The position numbers and the translations under genes are program-made. This document shows positions 30,201 through 35,642 of a stretch of 64,000 nucleotides of DNA, piece by piece. Below the pieces are notes generated by a model. It was not told the origin of the DNA. It worked only from the letters and a program-made list of their open reading frames with translations, and searched no databases. Every line of letters begins with the position of its first letter. Positions within the stretch are counted from its first letter, which is position 1. Source of the stretch: Actinernus sp. WN-2022 (taxonomy: Eukaryota; Cnidaria; Anthozoa; Actiniaria; Actinernidae); the NCBI GenBank assembly GCA_030867875.1, contig JAOWCC010001634.1:39389403-39453402 (forward strand), read 5' to 3'.

Positions 30201-33017
30201 GTTTTCAATTGAGTGTCGTAAAACCAAGACCTGAGCCAATCAGACGAGCAAGTGAAAACCCAATGAACCAATCACGAGCAAGTAAAAACCCAATGAACCA
30301 ATCACGAGCAAGTAAAAACCCAATGAACCAATGGCGAGCAATTTTGATTCAGAGGAACTCCACCATCCATATTAGAGGTCGAAGCACCAATGAACCATGT
30401 TTTAAATATTCAGTGCTCAATATCCATATTCCCTTTCGGTCTTGTAGCGTAGGTTTAAGGCTTTTATCGACAACACTTTTTGAAAAAGCTGTATCTCAGT
30501 TGCTTCATCTTCCTGCTGGCATCTTATTTTGCTTTTATTAATGATTACCCTGCGGGCAGAGCCTTCTTCATTTCCACGAAAAGCGAGAAGAAAAGAAGGA
30601 TCTGCAGCATTCGTTTCGTTTTCGTATCGAGCATGCGCCACCGGTTTTCTCTCGTACCAGACTCGCTCAGTCGTGTCACCTTTGTCTGCCATTGTTGCAG
30701 TGGCCTCAGATTTTGTCTTCAGTTTAAAGAATATGGCCCAACCGTGATGCATAGCGGCCTTCTGTTTATTTCCGCTTCGTGAAACTATCAAACTAAACAG
30801 GAAAACTACAAAAACAGATTCAAATTGAAACTATCACACAAAACAATAGGACTATTACGATTTTCAAAAGATTGGAAGACAACTCGTACAAAACCGACTC
30901 TTCGACTGTGACAAAATGACCGCCATAGCGTGCAAAGCATGACGGTTGGTCTTTAAACAAAAAATTAGCTGCGCGCTGATAACCGGTTTTAACAGGCTTG
31001 ACAAGCCCAGAATCTTGGGCGAAAACAACACGAATTCTGCAGAGCCTTTTCTCTGCTTTTCGTGGAGTTGAAGAAGGTTCTGCTCACAGGGTAATAATTA
31101 ATGATGTGCTTGATGTCGTTATCAGGATGGGGAAAAGAAAGGAGAATTGCTGAAACTCGAGCAGGAGTTGGCCAGACTGTCCAGAGATAACTACACACTC
31201 AAGGAACTACAACAGAAGCCGCTGCCTGAAGGCGTCGACCCAACCAGGCTAGAGATGTACCTTGAATCCACCGAGTTTGAGGTAAAATCAGTGTTCAACT
31301 CGCTGACCTTTCATTTCCACTGTAAAATATACTAAACTTCGCTATTTAATCCAATCTTTCCTTGCCTCAGTAAAGGTCATATATCACCAGAATGTTTCTG
31401 ATTTTCTGTCAAATAGTAATCCAGAATGTTCTTATTATAACAAAAATACTCCTTGGGCACTAAAGGTATACCTAGCCTGATTTTCAGATGGTACGAGGTC
31501 GGCCGCTCACTTCCTCCCCCTACCCTAAAGGCGGAGGAAGTGAGCGGACGACCTCGTACCGTCTGAAAATCAGGCTAAGGTACACCTGGTGATGTTATTT
31601 TTTGAAGAAGTGGCTAAAACTCGTATAACTCGTAGACGCGACACTAAAATCAAGAAATATTTTACGATTCACTTGATGTAGAATCGATTTGAATTAAATA
31701 AAAAAGGGCTTATATGCATTTTAAAGGCTATTACTAAACCACACCAGTTTAAAACTTGAAAACGTTTTTCATAATCGTAATCCATTTCCATCCTTAGCCA
31801 GATAAACTTGTCTGTAGTTTCACGTCACTTATGAAGAAGCTTTTCATAAAACTAGACCATTACTTTTACGTTTATAGGAAGTTTGAATATGATTTTGATA
31901 TTTTCAAACTTTGACATAGTCCCTTTAACAGTTAAAGTCCTTTCCGAGCGTCATGAATTAGTTCACTCTGGCAGTAGTATTAAAATTCTAAGACATTTCT
32001 ACCTCTTAAGCCCCTATCAAACGGTTTCAACGTCGGTACAACATCGGTACAACTTGAAACCGTTTGAAATGGCCTGAAAACATTGTTGAAAGGTGTTGAA
32101 AGCATGTTGGAGAGTTTGACTTCGTTTAAAGGCCATTTTAACGGTTTCAAGATCCGTTTAATTAGCCGTCATTCTTATGAACCAGATTTAATCGATTTTA
32201 TTCAGATCCCTTCATCAGTGCCACATGTTCCAGGGGGGTGGGGGAGGGGGGTACTGCCATACATACGCTGTACGGATATGTGCCGCCCCAAAGGGTATAG
32301 TTTTCGAGCTGTTTAGTCTGAAATAGGATAATACATTTCTCATTTATAGTCTAGAATAGGGTATGACCTTGACAGGGAAGTAGGAGACCTCACATTTTCA
32401 TATATTTCTTTGTTATGAAATAGAGTACATGTCTGTAAAAAGGGTATGGAAAATCTTATCTTTTGGTCTGAAAAAGGTTCAGGGTTTTGAGACCCGGGCG
32501 GCACACTCCCACCTAAAATTCCAGGGACCTCTTCCCCCCTCCCCAACCCTGCCCCGGGCACCATTTCGATAGACGAGTGGAATGAAGAAAAATACCTTGA
32601 AAATGTCTTGGCATACTTTTCAAACGGTTTGATAAAGGATGGCAAAGATTAAGAGGGATTGCAAAAATCTTATTCTGCCACCTTAGTCCACCGTGGGCTA
32701 AACTGAAAATGAAATTTCTCTATAAAGCCGAATCAGTAGTTCATCCACTCGAGGCTTTGCCATCCTTCATCAAAATAGTCCCAGATTTTCTCCAGTATAC
32801 CTGCAAAGCATACTCTCCTAATCTGAGTAGTTATTTTTTTGTTTTCATGTATCCAATCGGAGTTGAGAGTGGCCCCCAAACATAAGTACACTGCTGTACG
32901 TAACTCTAGTTTTGTTGATTCCCTCATCAGAAAGCGTTTGGGATTACGAAGAAAGACTACGAGAATATCCCAGCATGGAAGAAGCTAAACCTCAAGAAAA
33001 AGGCCAATCTTTTCTAA
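3061..33017 (+). CDS. SVIL: Supervillin-like gene, 3' portion (18 exons, gelsolin repeats plus villin headpiece)
   Basis: Eighteen exons chain in consistent phase into 748 codons plus stop. Established family knowledge: supervillin is a membrane-associated actin- and myosin-binding protein of the villin/gelsolin superfamily, with a divergent N-terminal half, gelsolin-like repeats and a C-terminal headpiece. Seen here: DFGAEVYLWLGRN (gelsolin-fold core strand), [84 protein letters not shown], and a headpiece ending KKDYENIPAWKKLNLKKKANLF (split here only by description), all in supervillin order. The N-terminal half and start of gelsolin repeat 1 must lie upstream of the window. Exon order and spacing resemble supervillin rather than villin, because the WQGWWP and WQGKDSTV signatures are supervillin-specific as I know them. 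No clear AATAAA was found downstream of the stop at 33015-33017. Confidence 0.93.
3488..3572. repeat. Short foldback repeat of the CTCGTTCCCAGGGTCTT family
   Basis: caaccttattcccag...gtctttgc at the left pairs with gcaaagac...ctgggaacgaggttg at the right. The end sequence resembles the terminal repeats at 6948-7477 and the fragments near 8330-8365 and 61098-61210. Confidence 0.65.
3755..4015 (+). mobile_element. tRNA-derived SINE copy
   Basis: Begins with a tRNA-like head (gggagtcaggatgacgta, diverged A box) and has a B-box match, ggttcgatcc, near 3814. The body contains gatttttcgtc and ttttttctcccttctctaaaacc. The same family appears at 5634-5860, 27752-27910 and 29443-29665. Confidence 0.7.
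4255..4412 (+). CDS. SVIL: SVIL-like exon b
   Basis: Acceptor ttctcgcag ends at 4254 and donor cat|gtacgt follows 4412. With the carried base it gives 53 codons, including NIVYRVDYTS and VLSEKFMDPNH. It links gelsolin repeat 1 to repeat 2; the human counterpart has NCIYRL at this point. Phase 0 at the exit joins directly to AYVLDFGAEVYLWLG in the next exon. Confidence 0.9.
5050..5530. repeat. 480-base palindromic MITE
   Basis: Outer ends ttcgcggtttacaattccg and cggaattaaccgcgaa are inverted. Inner landmarks gggtgcaaacatggcgcgaaa, ggaatccgat and gagggatgtagctgtgct recur in inverted order on the right half. The symmetry centre is near 5295. It lies in the SVIL-like intron 4413-6035. Confidence 0.85.
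5634..5860 (+). mobile_element. tRNA-derived SINE copy
   Basis: Head gagtcagggtggcgcagtaatcag matches a tRNA A-box region (tggcgcagt). The body has gctctgagggtttttctccg and ttttcctccctc, shared with the SINEs at 27752 and 29443. The B box is eroded. Confidence 0.7.
5855..5975. repeat. Inverted repeat (GATTCAAA...TTTGAATC)
   Basis: gattcaaaagtcgaactttt at the left pairs with aaaagttcgtcgtttgaatc at the right, with matching gcatgaaaag and accgaac/gttcggc segments inside. Consistent with a small foldback MITE. Confidence 0.6.
6036..6158 (+). CDS. SVIL: SVIL-like exon c (gelsolin repeat core)
   Basis: Acceptor cgttctag ends at 6035 and donor aag|gtaagt follows 6158. Forty-one codons in phase 0 at both ends encode AYVLDFGAEVYLWLGRN, the conserved central strands of a gelsolin repeat, then LKGMKLTQEVFDDKF. 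Human supervillin has VFDFGSEVYVWHGKE at this position. Confidence 0.94.
6240..6535. repeat. GATTGGCTC-rich MITE
   Basis: Multiple copies of tgattggctc/ttggt and the inverse aaaccaatcacg, closing with attcaatcgaaaaccgctat. The same family with AGCGGTTTTCAATTGAGTGTCG ends appears at 18590-18825, 30200-30440 and 43185-43405. Confidence 0.65.
6552..6773 (+). CDS. SVIL: SVIL-like exon d
   Basis: Acceptor tttcgcag ends at 6551 and donor aag|gtaagc follows 6773. It is 74 codons long, phase 0 at both ends. It encodes [27 protein letters not shown] and EKFTDWPDHN, closely parallel to the supervillin segment containing INPLDP, RPDWAIFGRLTEHNETILF and EKFLDW. Confidence 0.95.
6820..7945. repeat. Outer inverted repeat interrupted by the 6948-7477 element
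   Basis: tgcctataa..., tttgagtacttctgtgaagaaagtttt at 6850-6930 is the reverse complement of 7845-7940. The segment between contains the separate MITE at 6948-7477, so this is a nested pair of insertions. Confidence 0.7.
6948..7477. mobile_element. 530-base MITE with about 70-base terminal inverted repeats and 9-bp target duplication
   Basis: Left end caacctcgtccccagggtct at 6948 is repeated in inverse at 7477, and the arms match over about 70 bases with one or two mismatches. It is flanked by agtgaatac at 6939-6947 and 7478-7486. Nine-base duplications with long inverted ends are typical of Mutator-like elements. No transposase is present. Confidence 0.85.
8015..8040. repeat. Poly-C tract
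   Basis: A run of about twenty C with a few interruptions, within the SVIL-like intron 6774-12935. Confidence 0.9.
8290..8645. repeat. Dispersed repeat with CACTACCGATCTCGTACAA core
   Basis: Reverse-strand core: gttttgctaataacactacc, gatctcgtac, then catctcggtacaaccacgtg, atcgcattcctgcaaaaggc. Relatives occur at 28500-29015, 54480-54650 and 59700-59890. Confidence 0.65.
9517..9640 (-). CDS. Candidate antisense first exon, product unknown
   Basis: On the minus strand an ATG at 9640-9638 opens a 41-codon frame reading MQEEPALEGFGVVVYLDKVQ then DLESDVTDLTADSKCFTPAQ, ending at a consensus donor at|gtaagt. The composition looks protein-like (acidic, balanced) and the frame ends exactly at a good splice donor. 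It lies inside the SVIL-like intron 6774-12935 on the opposite strand. I see no partner exon and no family match. It could be the first exon of a nested gene or of a transposon. Confidence 0.25.
9838..9905. repeat. Hairpin
   Basis: gtgttttatcaagt.taaaaatt is mirrored by aatttttaaacttgataaaacac around ctcgggcttcgccctcg. Short foldback with no obvious function. Confidence 0.7.
10225..10630. repeat. Inverted-repeat element with an internal tRNA-like segment
   Basis: Arms about 10225-10305 and 10545-10625 (gttaattcaacggggaggat against atcctccccgttgaattaac-type order, tgataatcgttaattct). The interior, on the minus strand, has tagtgtagtggtgaag and gagttcgagtccg, resembling tRNA A and B boxes. The tRNA likeness suggests a SINE caught inside, but is not a tRNA gene. 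Confidence 0.6.
10808..11222. mobile_element. MITE nested in the left subterminal array
   Basis: acgactttcataatggccgcctcc at 10812 recurs inverted at about 11190-11220, with tttgcata just inside each arm. The subterminal repeats continue on both sides, showing insertion into the array. Confidence 0.7.
11870..12080 (+). pseudogene. LINE 3' tail fragment
   Basis: The + strand reads SLSVFKTKLDSIYRIN at about 11895-11950, a common C-terminal motif of CR1/L2-type reverse-transcriptase ORFs. An AT-rich tail with aataaatgtag follows. Short and lacking the catalytic domain. Confidence 0.55.
12936..12980 (+). CDS. SVIL: SVIL-like exon e (45-base exon)
   Basis: Acceptor ggttttcag ends at 12935 and donor acg|gtacgt follows 12980. 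Fifteen codons, phase 0 at both ends, reading ESPDEDPQGALADIT. It sits where human supervillin has a variable linker before the KAYDVTRM strand. The match is weaker than in its neighbours because the linker is not conserved, but both splice sites are strong and the phase fits. Confidence 0.8.
13034..13300. repeat. Dispersed repeat (CAGGTATACTGGAGAAA family)
   Basis: Contains caggtatactggagaaatgt, gagacgattttgat, ttttaagagaaatttagagc and tcagggtgttatttttgt. Copies occur at 22040-22330 and, reversed, at 24560-24720 and 32600-32830, all in introns of the same gene. Confidence 0.75.
14058..14145 (+). CDS. SVIL: SVIL-like exon f
   Basis: Acceptor attatctag ends at 14057 and donor gagg|gtgagt begins at 14146. 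Encodes FDLKSYDVTMMLEAPPEPSL and LILEG, parallel to the supervillin KAYDVTRM...TILDG strand. The exon leaves one base that joins the next exon to complete the Gly codon. Confidence 0.92.
14895..15035. repeat. Inverted repeat (CTTGTCACGCACAAA)
   Basis: tttacttgtcacgcacaaa at 14900 pairs with tttgtgcgtgacaagtgaa near 15010, with ttaaattta.. and taatttac inner arms. Confidence 0.75.
15238..17540. repeat. 25-bp minisatellite, about 94 units
   Basis: Unit tttgaatcgcgtggatatgctagca, with a T/G variant (tatgc or taggc). Six shortened 17-base units lacking tgctagca occur at 15789, 16231, 16698, 17090, 17157 and 17374, and each is followed by a G-variant unit. The array is nearly homogeneous, suggesting recent expansion or gene conversion. 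It lies in the SVIL-like intron 14146-17859. Confidence 0.97.
17545..17710. mobile_element. 166-base MITE with CAGGGTT ends and 6-bp target duplication
   Basis: Starts cagggttgtt at 17545 and ends gataaccctg at 17710, flanked by catttg on both sides (17539-17544 and 17711-17716). Inside is a CG-rich hairpin, agccggcg...cgccggttaccggct. It inserted at the last minisatellite unit boundary. Confidence 0.75.
17860..18009 (+). CDS. SVIL: SVIL-like exon g
   Basis: Acceptor tttgttgtcag ends at 17859 and donor gaag|gtaaat begins at 18010. Encodes [40 protein letters not shown] and GHFHTAEG. This is one of the best-conserved supervillin segments (GVNVGRG, then DVWHI, then FDYSRLP...IGQFHEGD in human). 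It begins only 60 bases after the end of the MITE that carries the 25-bp minisatellite. Confidence 0.95.
18040..18175. repeat. Degenerate short tandem repeat (ACACCGAAATATG)
   Basis: About five diverged units of 25-30 bases, each with caccgaa.tatg and gcaagaa or a close variant. It begins about 30 bases downstream of the donor of the exon ending at 18009. Confidence 0.7.
18590..18825. repeat. AGCGGTTTTCAATTGAGTGTCG-type MITE
   Basis: Left tttcaattgagtgtcgga, interior repeats of ttggttttgcgtttac and gattggct, right end actcaactgaaaaccgctct. Same family as 43185-43405. Confidence 0.7.
19320..20650 (+). pseudogene. Decayed coding region, possibly a retrotransposon ORF1
   Basis: A series of frame-broken coding pieces on the + strand. 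One piece starts MMAEDPRATFSLTWSLISQM at 19332. Another, at 19504-19737, starts MASDFIYDTYDDLKPGSGKL and includes ENILFWVKALQDQYYESLKN. Then KVENLMNEETEVTRDMLEKM (19889 on) and a Leu/Glu/Lys-rich, probably coiled-coil stretch, ADLTDLRNEF...LSHLEDKLVQQDNIYKTEIK (20199-20350). Stops and frame changes separate them. I do not recognise the family. The layout (unknown N-terminal domain, then coiled coil) suits ORF1 of a non-LTR element, but that is an inference. Confidence 0.4.
21246..21700 (-). repeat. LINE-type 3' tail with TAA repeat
   Basis: Starts with (aat)n near 21252, then tttatatagcgctgcttcc and gcactttacaat. The same layout, TAA repeat followed by atagcgctt and agcgctttacaat, is at 47190-47290, where it adjoins reverse-transcriptase remains. 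This piece looks like a 5'-truncated minus-strand copy. Confidence 0.6.
21797..21990 (+). CDS. SVIL: SVIL-like exon h
   Basis: Acceptor gttctttaag ends at 21796 and donor cag|gtaagg follows 21990. One base carried in plus 194 bases gives 65 codons. It encodes [33 protein letters not shown] and ALITVEIDSDRGPQ, equivalent to YVVKWKF and [20 protein letters not shown] in human. The acceptor tract is pyrimidine-poor but the phase and protein match are exact. Confidence 0.95.
22040..22330. repeat. Dispersed repeat, copy of the 13034-13300 family
   Basis: Shares gagacaattttgatggag, ttttaagagaaatttagagc, aacttgaaat and tcagggtgttatttttgt with the copy at 13034-13300. Confidence 0.75.
23238..23512. 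mobile_element. 275-base MITE with about 50-base inverted ends
   Basis: tttgagtgttgcgtctatga and tctatttccaatatgctaatcatgtg at the left are inverted at 23462-23512. Related flanking sequence (gaaatattttac, cttgatg.agaatc, gggcttata) occurs near 31640-31720. Confidence 0.8.
23815..24198 (-). other. 127-codon open frame, unassigned
   Basis: A minus-strand frame with MVFPTLSKIMISVWLSF at the start and NDITGALERFPDNQLTNPNT internally. No domain recognised. It lies in the SVIL-like intron 21991-24301 and has no splice context I can support. It may be chance or a transposon remnant. Confidence 0.2.
24302..24378 (+). CDS. SVIL: SVIL-like exon i
   Basis: Acceptor gtcctcag ends at 24301 and donor ggaag|gtatgt begins at 24379. 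Encodes [20 protein letters not shown] and VVHLG, matching [21 protein letters not shown] in human supervillin. It leaves two bases, which take one base from the following microexon to make Arg. Confidence 0.94.
24486..24508 (+). CDS. SVIL: SVIL-like microexon j (23 bases)
   Basis: Acceptor aatttcag ends at 24485 and donor gacg|gtttgt begins at 24509. The 23 bases bridge phase 2 to phase 1 and encode RREPQEDD, the start of an acidic stretch that human supervillin also has here (GRREEEEEN). It is too short to be found by ORF search and rests on phase agreement with both neighbours. Confidence 0.85.
24822..24900 (+). CDS. SVIL: SVIL-like exon k
   Basis: Acceptor tttttaaacag ends at 24821 and donor acgag|gttagc begins at 24901. 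Encodes DEEEDTCMFILRNEEPEEAY and LLQVKT, continuing the acidic stretch into the next gelsolin-repeat strand. It leaves two bases, completed by the first base of the exon at 26691 as Ser. Confidence 0.9.
25240..25875. mobile_element. Inverted-repeat element with CCTATATTT-rich interior
   Basis: gggcgcattcgattggccg and tattccggaataagaata near 25240-25280 recur inverted at 25835-25872. The interior has many copies of cctatatttcc and cctataaa. A similar TATAGG-rich interior is in the element at 55919-56378. Confidence 0.7.
25893..26465. repeat. 22/23-bp minisatellite, about 25 units
   Basis: Unit acatagccatggtctattag followed by agt (23 bases) or gt (22 bases), intermixed. The last unit has a C for T change. 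It ends 226 bases before the SVIL-like exon at 26691. Confidence 0.95.
26691..26828 (+). CDS. SVIL: SVIL-like exon l
   Basis: Acceptor tattctacag ends at 26690 and donor caatg|gtaaga begins at 26829. The correct frame is not the longest open frame here. It reads TCALRSRTSFVVVDLIELLL then YVWNGSKSCKAARQLTGNAG, matching LRSRTSMVVLN and [20 protein letters not shown] in human supervillin. The exon lies between two minisatellites: a 23-bp array ends 226 bases upstream and a purine-rich array starts about 20 bases downstream. Confidence 0.92.
26850..26985. repeat. Purine-rich 20-bp tandem repeat
   Basis: Six or so units of gggaaagtgggggagaaggc with variants. It begins about 20 bases after the donor at 26829 and produces spurious open frames on both strands. 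Confidence 0.85.
27321..27439 (+). CDS. SVIL: SVIL-like exon m
   Basis: Acceptor ctgtcatcag ends at 27320 and donor aatg|gttagt begins at 27440. The first base completes Trp with two bases from the previous exon. Encodes FNEKYPEDPLELKELEEGDE and PELFWDALRGDRDHLSLQN. Human supervillin has [20 protein letters not shown] here. Confidence 0.94.
27567..27722 (+). CDS. SVIL: SVIL-like exon n
   Basis: Acceptor cttatccag ends at 27566 and donor ccag|gtaaaa begins at 27723. Encodes TRKYDFAMRVFGLSSSLGQF, then PYPILQSQLYIAHQP. It aligns with PRLFILSSSSGDF and FLQEDLYSAPQP in human supervillin. Confidence 0.93.
27752..27910 (+). mobile_element. tRNA-derived SINE copy
   Basis: Head aactaggtggcgcagcgtgt has a tRNA A-box likeness. 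The body shares actccgagggtttttctccg and ggttttctcc-type segments with the SINEs at 5634 and 29443. It is followed directly by the 161-bp tandem repeat. Confidence 0.7.
27910..28475. repeat. Tandem repeat of about 161 bp, four copies
   Basis: Copies of ttgagtgttgtaaatattg recur at about 27915, 28060, 28222 and 28384. Each is followed by gtagtgaaaagcgtgtgtgg, gctagaggcctaataa and actatgacgtaat. The first copy lacks about 16 bases and the last is partial. Confidence 0.85.
28500..29015. repeat. Dispersed repeat (CACTACCGATCTCGTACAA family), interrupted
   Basis: Contains ataacactaccgatctcgta at 28783 and, after the foldback insert, tgccatccagtacaatcacg at 28967. The same landmarks run uninterrupted at 54525-54610. 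Confidence 0.65.
28840..28957. mobile_element. 118-base near-perfect foldback MITE with 8-bp target duplication
   Basis: ggtatttacttcatggtagt at 28840 is inverted at the right end (actaccatgaagtatatacc), with arms of about 47 bases and a 20-base loop. The flanking repeat is catgtttt at 28832-28839 and 28958-28965. Confidence 0.85.
29034..29198 (+). CDS. SVIL: SVIL-like exon o
   Basis: Acceptor ctctctttcag ends at 29033 and donor caag|gtgtgt begins at 29199. Encodes [20 protein letters not shown], a glycine/acid-rich insert and RWSNDRRLAMATIKSYAQ. Human supervillin has ALFLVDNHHEVYLWQGWWP and RWASDRKSAMETVLQYCKG. This is the most diagnostic segment for supervillin over villin or gelsolin. Confidence 0.97.
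29391..29412. repeat. Poly-G tract
   Basis: A run of about 20 G, just upstream of a SINE. Confidence 0.95.
29443..29665 (+). mobile_element. tRNA-derived SINE copy, best preserved
   Basis: Head agccggggtggcgcagtgat then taagcacttcacctctcacc. The B box gggttcgatccc is at about 29496. The body has gctccgagggtttttctcc and ttcctccctccacaaaaacc. A box (ggtggcgcagtgatt) and B box are both close to consensus for an RNA polymerase III promoter, consistent with a recently active SINE. Confidence 0.8.
30070..30188 (+). CDS. SVIL: SVIL-like exon p
   Basis: Acceptor cttttttaag ends at 30069 and donor aag|gtaaat begins at 30189. Encodes LKRDLSRTHIVFAGLEPKAF and KALFPFWENRDDVTEINLK, matching [20 protein letters not shown] in human. 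The exon closes the last gelsolin-like repeat. Confidence 0.95.
30200..30440. repeat. MITE with 30-bp tandem triplication
   Basis: Starts ttttcaattgagtgtcgtaa. Three tandem 30-base copies of aatcacgagcaagt...aacccaatgaacc lie at about 30240-30330. It begins just after the donor at 30189. Confidence 0.7.
31126..31281 (+). CDS. SVIL: SVIL-like exon q (linker to headpiece)
   Basis: Acceptor gtcgttatcag ends at 31125 and donor gag|gtaaaa begins at 31282. Fifty-two codons, phase 0 at both ends. Encodes LLKLEQELARLSRDNYTLKE and then PLPEGVDPTRLEMYLESTEF, the conserved start of the villin headpiece (RPLPEGVDPLKLEIYL in human). Confidence 0.96.
31466..31585. repeat. Near-perfect hairpin element
   Basis: tagcctgattttcagatggt, acgaggtc and gccgctcacttcctcc pair with ggaggaagtgagcgg, gacctcgtacc and gtctgaaaatcaggcta around ccctaccctaaag. 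Arms are about 46 bases. Confidence 0.85.
32931..33017 (+). CDS. SVIL: SVIL-like last coding exon (villin headpiece end)
   Basis: Acceptor ccctcatcag ends at 32930 and the stop codon taa is at 33015-33017. Twenty-eight codons encode AFGITKKDYENIPAWKKLNL followed by a Lys-rich end in LF, the classical headpiece C-terminus (PxWK and KKxxLF). This fixes the 3' end of the gene's coding part. Confidence 0.97.
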   Translation, partial: KAFGITKKDYENIPAWKKLNLKKKANLF

Positions 33018-33856
33018 GATCACCAACCAAATACTTGTAATTCACGTTATTTATCAGTTGTGTTTTTGTTTGTTTCTCGATCTAAAGCGAGAAAGGTTTG
33101 AAATCTTCCACTTACCAGCCACAGGAAGGTGGCGGCCTGTACTTTTACCCAGAATTCTTTGCGCGCGAGAATCTTTAAATCCGTTATAAAATCGCGGTAG
33201 AGCGTTTGTAAATCATAAAAAACAAGCCAGTACAAGTGCTGTTATCAATATACTGTAATTGAAGAGAATAGAGGATTTCTATGTTATTTTGACCGTGTTA
33301 GGCTCGCAAGGAATTGTGGTCAAATGTACAGCGGCCATCTTTTTGCGTACGGTGGTTATTCCAGTTGGTTAAAAAAATCACTGAGCATGCGCACATATTC
33401 CAGTTGATATTCCAGTAAAGAAATACACGGTGCATGCGTACAAGTTTATTATGGACCTTTACTAATTTGCAGTCTTTTGCGGTAACACGAGATTTTCGGA
33501 GTTCGATGTTTTATTCCAGAAGCGGAAGACGAAAACCAAATGCTGTGATTATATAATTGATCTGACGAATATAAGATTGATATTGAGTATTACTGTATCA
33601 AGCTTATATTCGTCAGAGCAATTTTTTTTATCATTGTACGTGTACCTGACTGGCATATCTCAGAGCGGATTTCGTATGAGTGGCATGCCGTGACATTGAA
33701 ATGGTTTTCCCATTGTTTTTGTCCTGCTGATCCAATCAAATTACAGAAATACGGCACAGCACAGTTATGGACATGCCGTAGTTTGTCCCACTCATGCGAA
33801 AACTGCTCTACAGTACGGTTACGGCTCAGTCTTGCCGTATTTCTTACCACTCATAC
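33018..33856. other. Downstream flank of the SVIL-like gene
   Basis: Contains the presumed 3' UTR, with no AATAAA. Apart from diverged inverted segments (the pair around 33560 and 33600, atattcgtca / tgacgaatat) I see nothing I can assign. Confidence 0.5.
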
Positions 33857-34522
33857 GAAATCAGCTCTAATTTCCCTGCTGATACCTCCTCTCGTATTAG
33901 TCTGCACGAGAGATCCACTCGTACGAAATCAGCTCTAATTTCCCTGCTGATACCTCCTCTCGTATTAGTCTGCACGAGAGATCCACTCGTACGAAATCAG
34001 CTCTAATTTCCCTGCTGATACCTCCTCTCGTATTAGTCTGCACGAGAGATCCACTCGTACGAAATCAGCTCTAATTTCCCTGCTGATACCTCCTCTCGTA
34101 TTAGTCTGCACGAGTGATCCACTCGTACGAAATCAGCTCTAATTTCCCTGCTGATACCTCTTCTGGTATTAGTCTGCACGAGTGACCCACTCGTACGAAA
34201 TCAGCTCTAATTTCCCTGCTGATACCTCCTCTCGTATTAGTCTGCACGAGAGATCCACTCGTACGAAATCAGCTCTAATTTCCCTGCTGATACCTCCTCT
34301 CGTATTAGTCTGCACGAGAGATCCACTCGTACGAAATCAGCTCTAATTTCCCTGCTGATACCTCTGGTATTAGTCTGCACGAGTGACCCACTCGTACGAA
34401 ATCAGCTCTAATTTCCCTGCTGATACCTCCTCTGGTATTAGTCTGCACGAGTGATCCACTCGTACCAAATAATCTCTAATTTCCCTGCTGATACCTCCTC
34501 TGGTATTAGTCTGCACGAGTGA
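33857..34522. repeat. 68-bp satellite, about ten units
   Basis: Unit includes gaaatcagctctaatttccc, tgctgatacctcctctcgta and ttagtctgcacgaga/gtga.ccactcgtac. Unit length alternates slightly (one unit has lost several bases near 34360), and c/g variation at ctcgt/ctggt marks sub-blocks. Confidence 0.93.
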
Positions 34523-35359
34523 CGTTTCAATTGCAATTTTCTAAGGCTAAGATGTAATTTTGTTTTGGCGATACTTTTTTATAGCATAGATTAATGTTGA
34601 GTGTTGATCATTCATGACAAAGGAACAAAATTGTAATTTCCCTGGTGAATATTTAGATAGTTAGTAATTAATTGAAAAGGAGTGTACATTTAATGTAATT
34701 TAATTATTTGTTAATTAATTTGAGGTGCGATTGGATACCGTACCTCAAAAAGCATTTTTGAATTTTATACAATCACTATAGTTTAATCACATGGATACGT
34801 TTCCATTTAAAACGCAAACATTTTGTCATTTCCCGTCAACACGAACACGAAATGAAAGCGCTCTCCAAATTGAAAAGATTTGAAAACGCAACGCTAACGT
34901 TTTCGTGTGGACGGTCATTAAACACGCTCAGTTCCAGACCACTTATTAAAAAAATCCAAGATGAAGGACATGAACAGGTCAAATAGACCTGAAAACGATG
35001 CCCCGCCTACACGAATACGTTTTTAAATGTTTCCGTTTTCAAATATAAACGTATTCGCGTGGACGTATGATGGCCGATGAGTTACACAATCTAAGAACTC
35101 TGATGGCTGATTGTTAAAACTAAGTTCAAACCTTGTACGAGGCCTACTGTTGCCACAAGATGTTAAAGCAATAGTTATAAACCGGCTAAGATTTGGACTC
35201 CGTTTGAAAAATCAGCTGCTATAGAGTCAGGATGGCGTAGATGGTAACGTGTTTACCAAAAATCTTTCCCCTGATTGGCTCGTAGTTGGTACAAGATGTA
35301 GTCAATTTTTTGTCGAAGAATAAAATGATTTCTTGATTGGTAGTTAGTTACACTTGAAA
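34523..35359. other. Intergenic sequence, no gene seen
   Basis: AT-rich. Around 34840-35060 there are copies of acgttttcgtgtgg and gtattcgcgtggac in opposite orientation, probably an old MITE. A tRNA-like gagtcaggatggcgtagatgg is at 35224. Confidence 0.5.
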
Positions 35360-35642
35360 AGTACTGTGCGACGGCTACACTTAGCCAACGAGAACCAATC
35401 ACATTGCAGAATGAAAATAAAGCATTTCAACCTGTGGTTATTTGATCCAACCAGTGTTGAGTACAAGACAATAGCATTTCAACTTACTCGAGTTTCGATC
35501 CGGTAAAAGGCAGATTTGGTATCAGTCTTTTGAATAAAGAAAATTGTGTGGATATGCTAGTATTTGTAAGTTGGAACTCGTTATTTTCGTCTTACAATAT
35601 GTTTAGTTCTCGTTGTCTACATGCAATAGTCGCACTGTAACA
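35360..35642. mobile_element. MITE, unexpanded sibling of 15079-17799
   Basis: Left end gtactgtgcgac, right end gtcgcactgtaac. Shares gtacaagacaatagcatttc, aacttactcgag and tggatatgctag with the copy at 15079. It has a single gtgtggatatgctagtattt where the other copy has the 94-unit array. Confidence 0.8.

Noticed and set aside
30480..30791. Two frames of 100-124 codons on opposite strands
   Set aside because: No splice support, no family and repeats nearby; likely chance open frames in an intron.
33690..34006. Frames containing repeated ISLLIPPLVLVCTRDPLVRN
   Set aside because: Translation of the 68-bp satellite. The unit is not a multiple of three and has no gene context.
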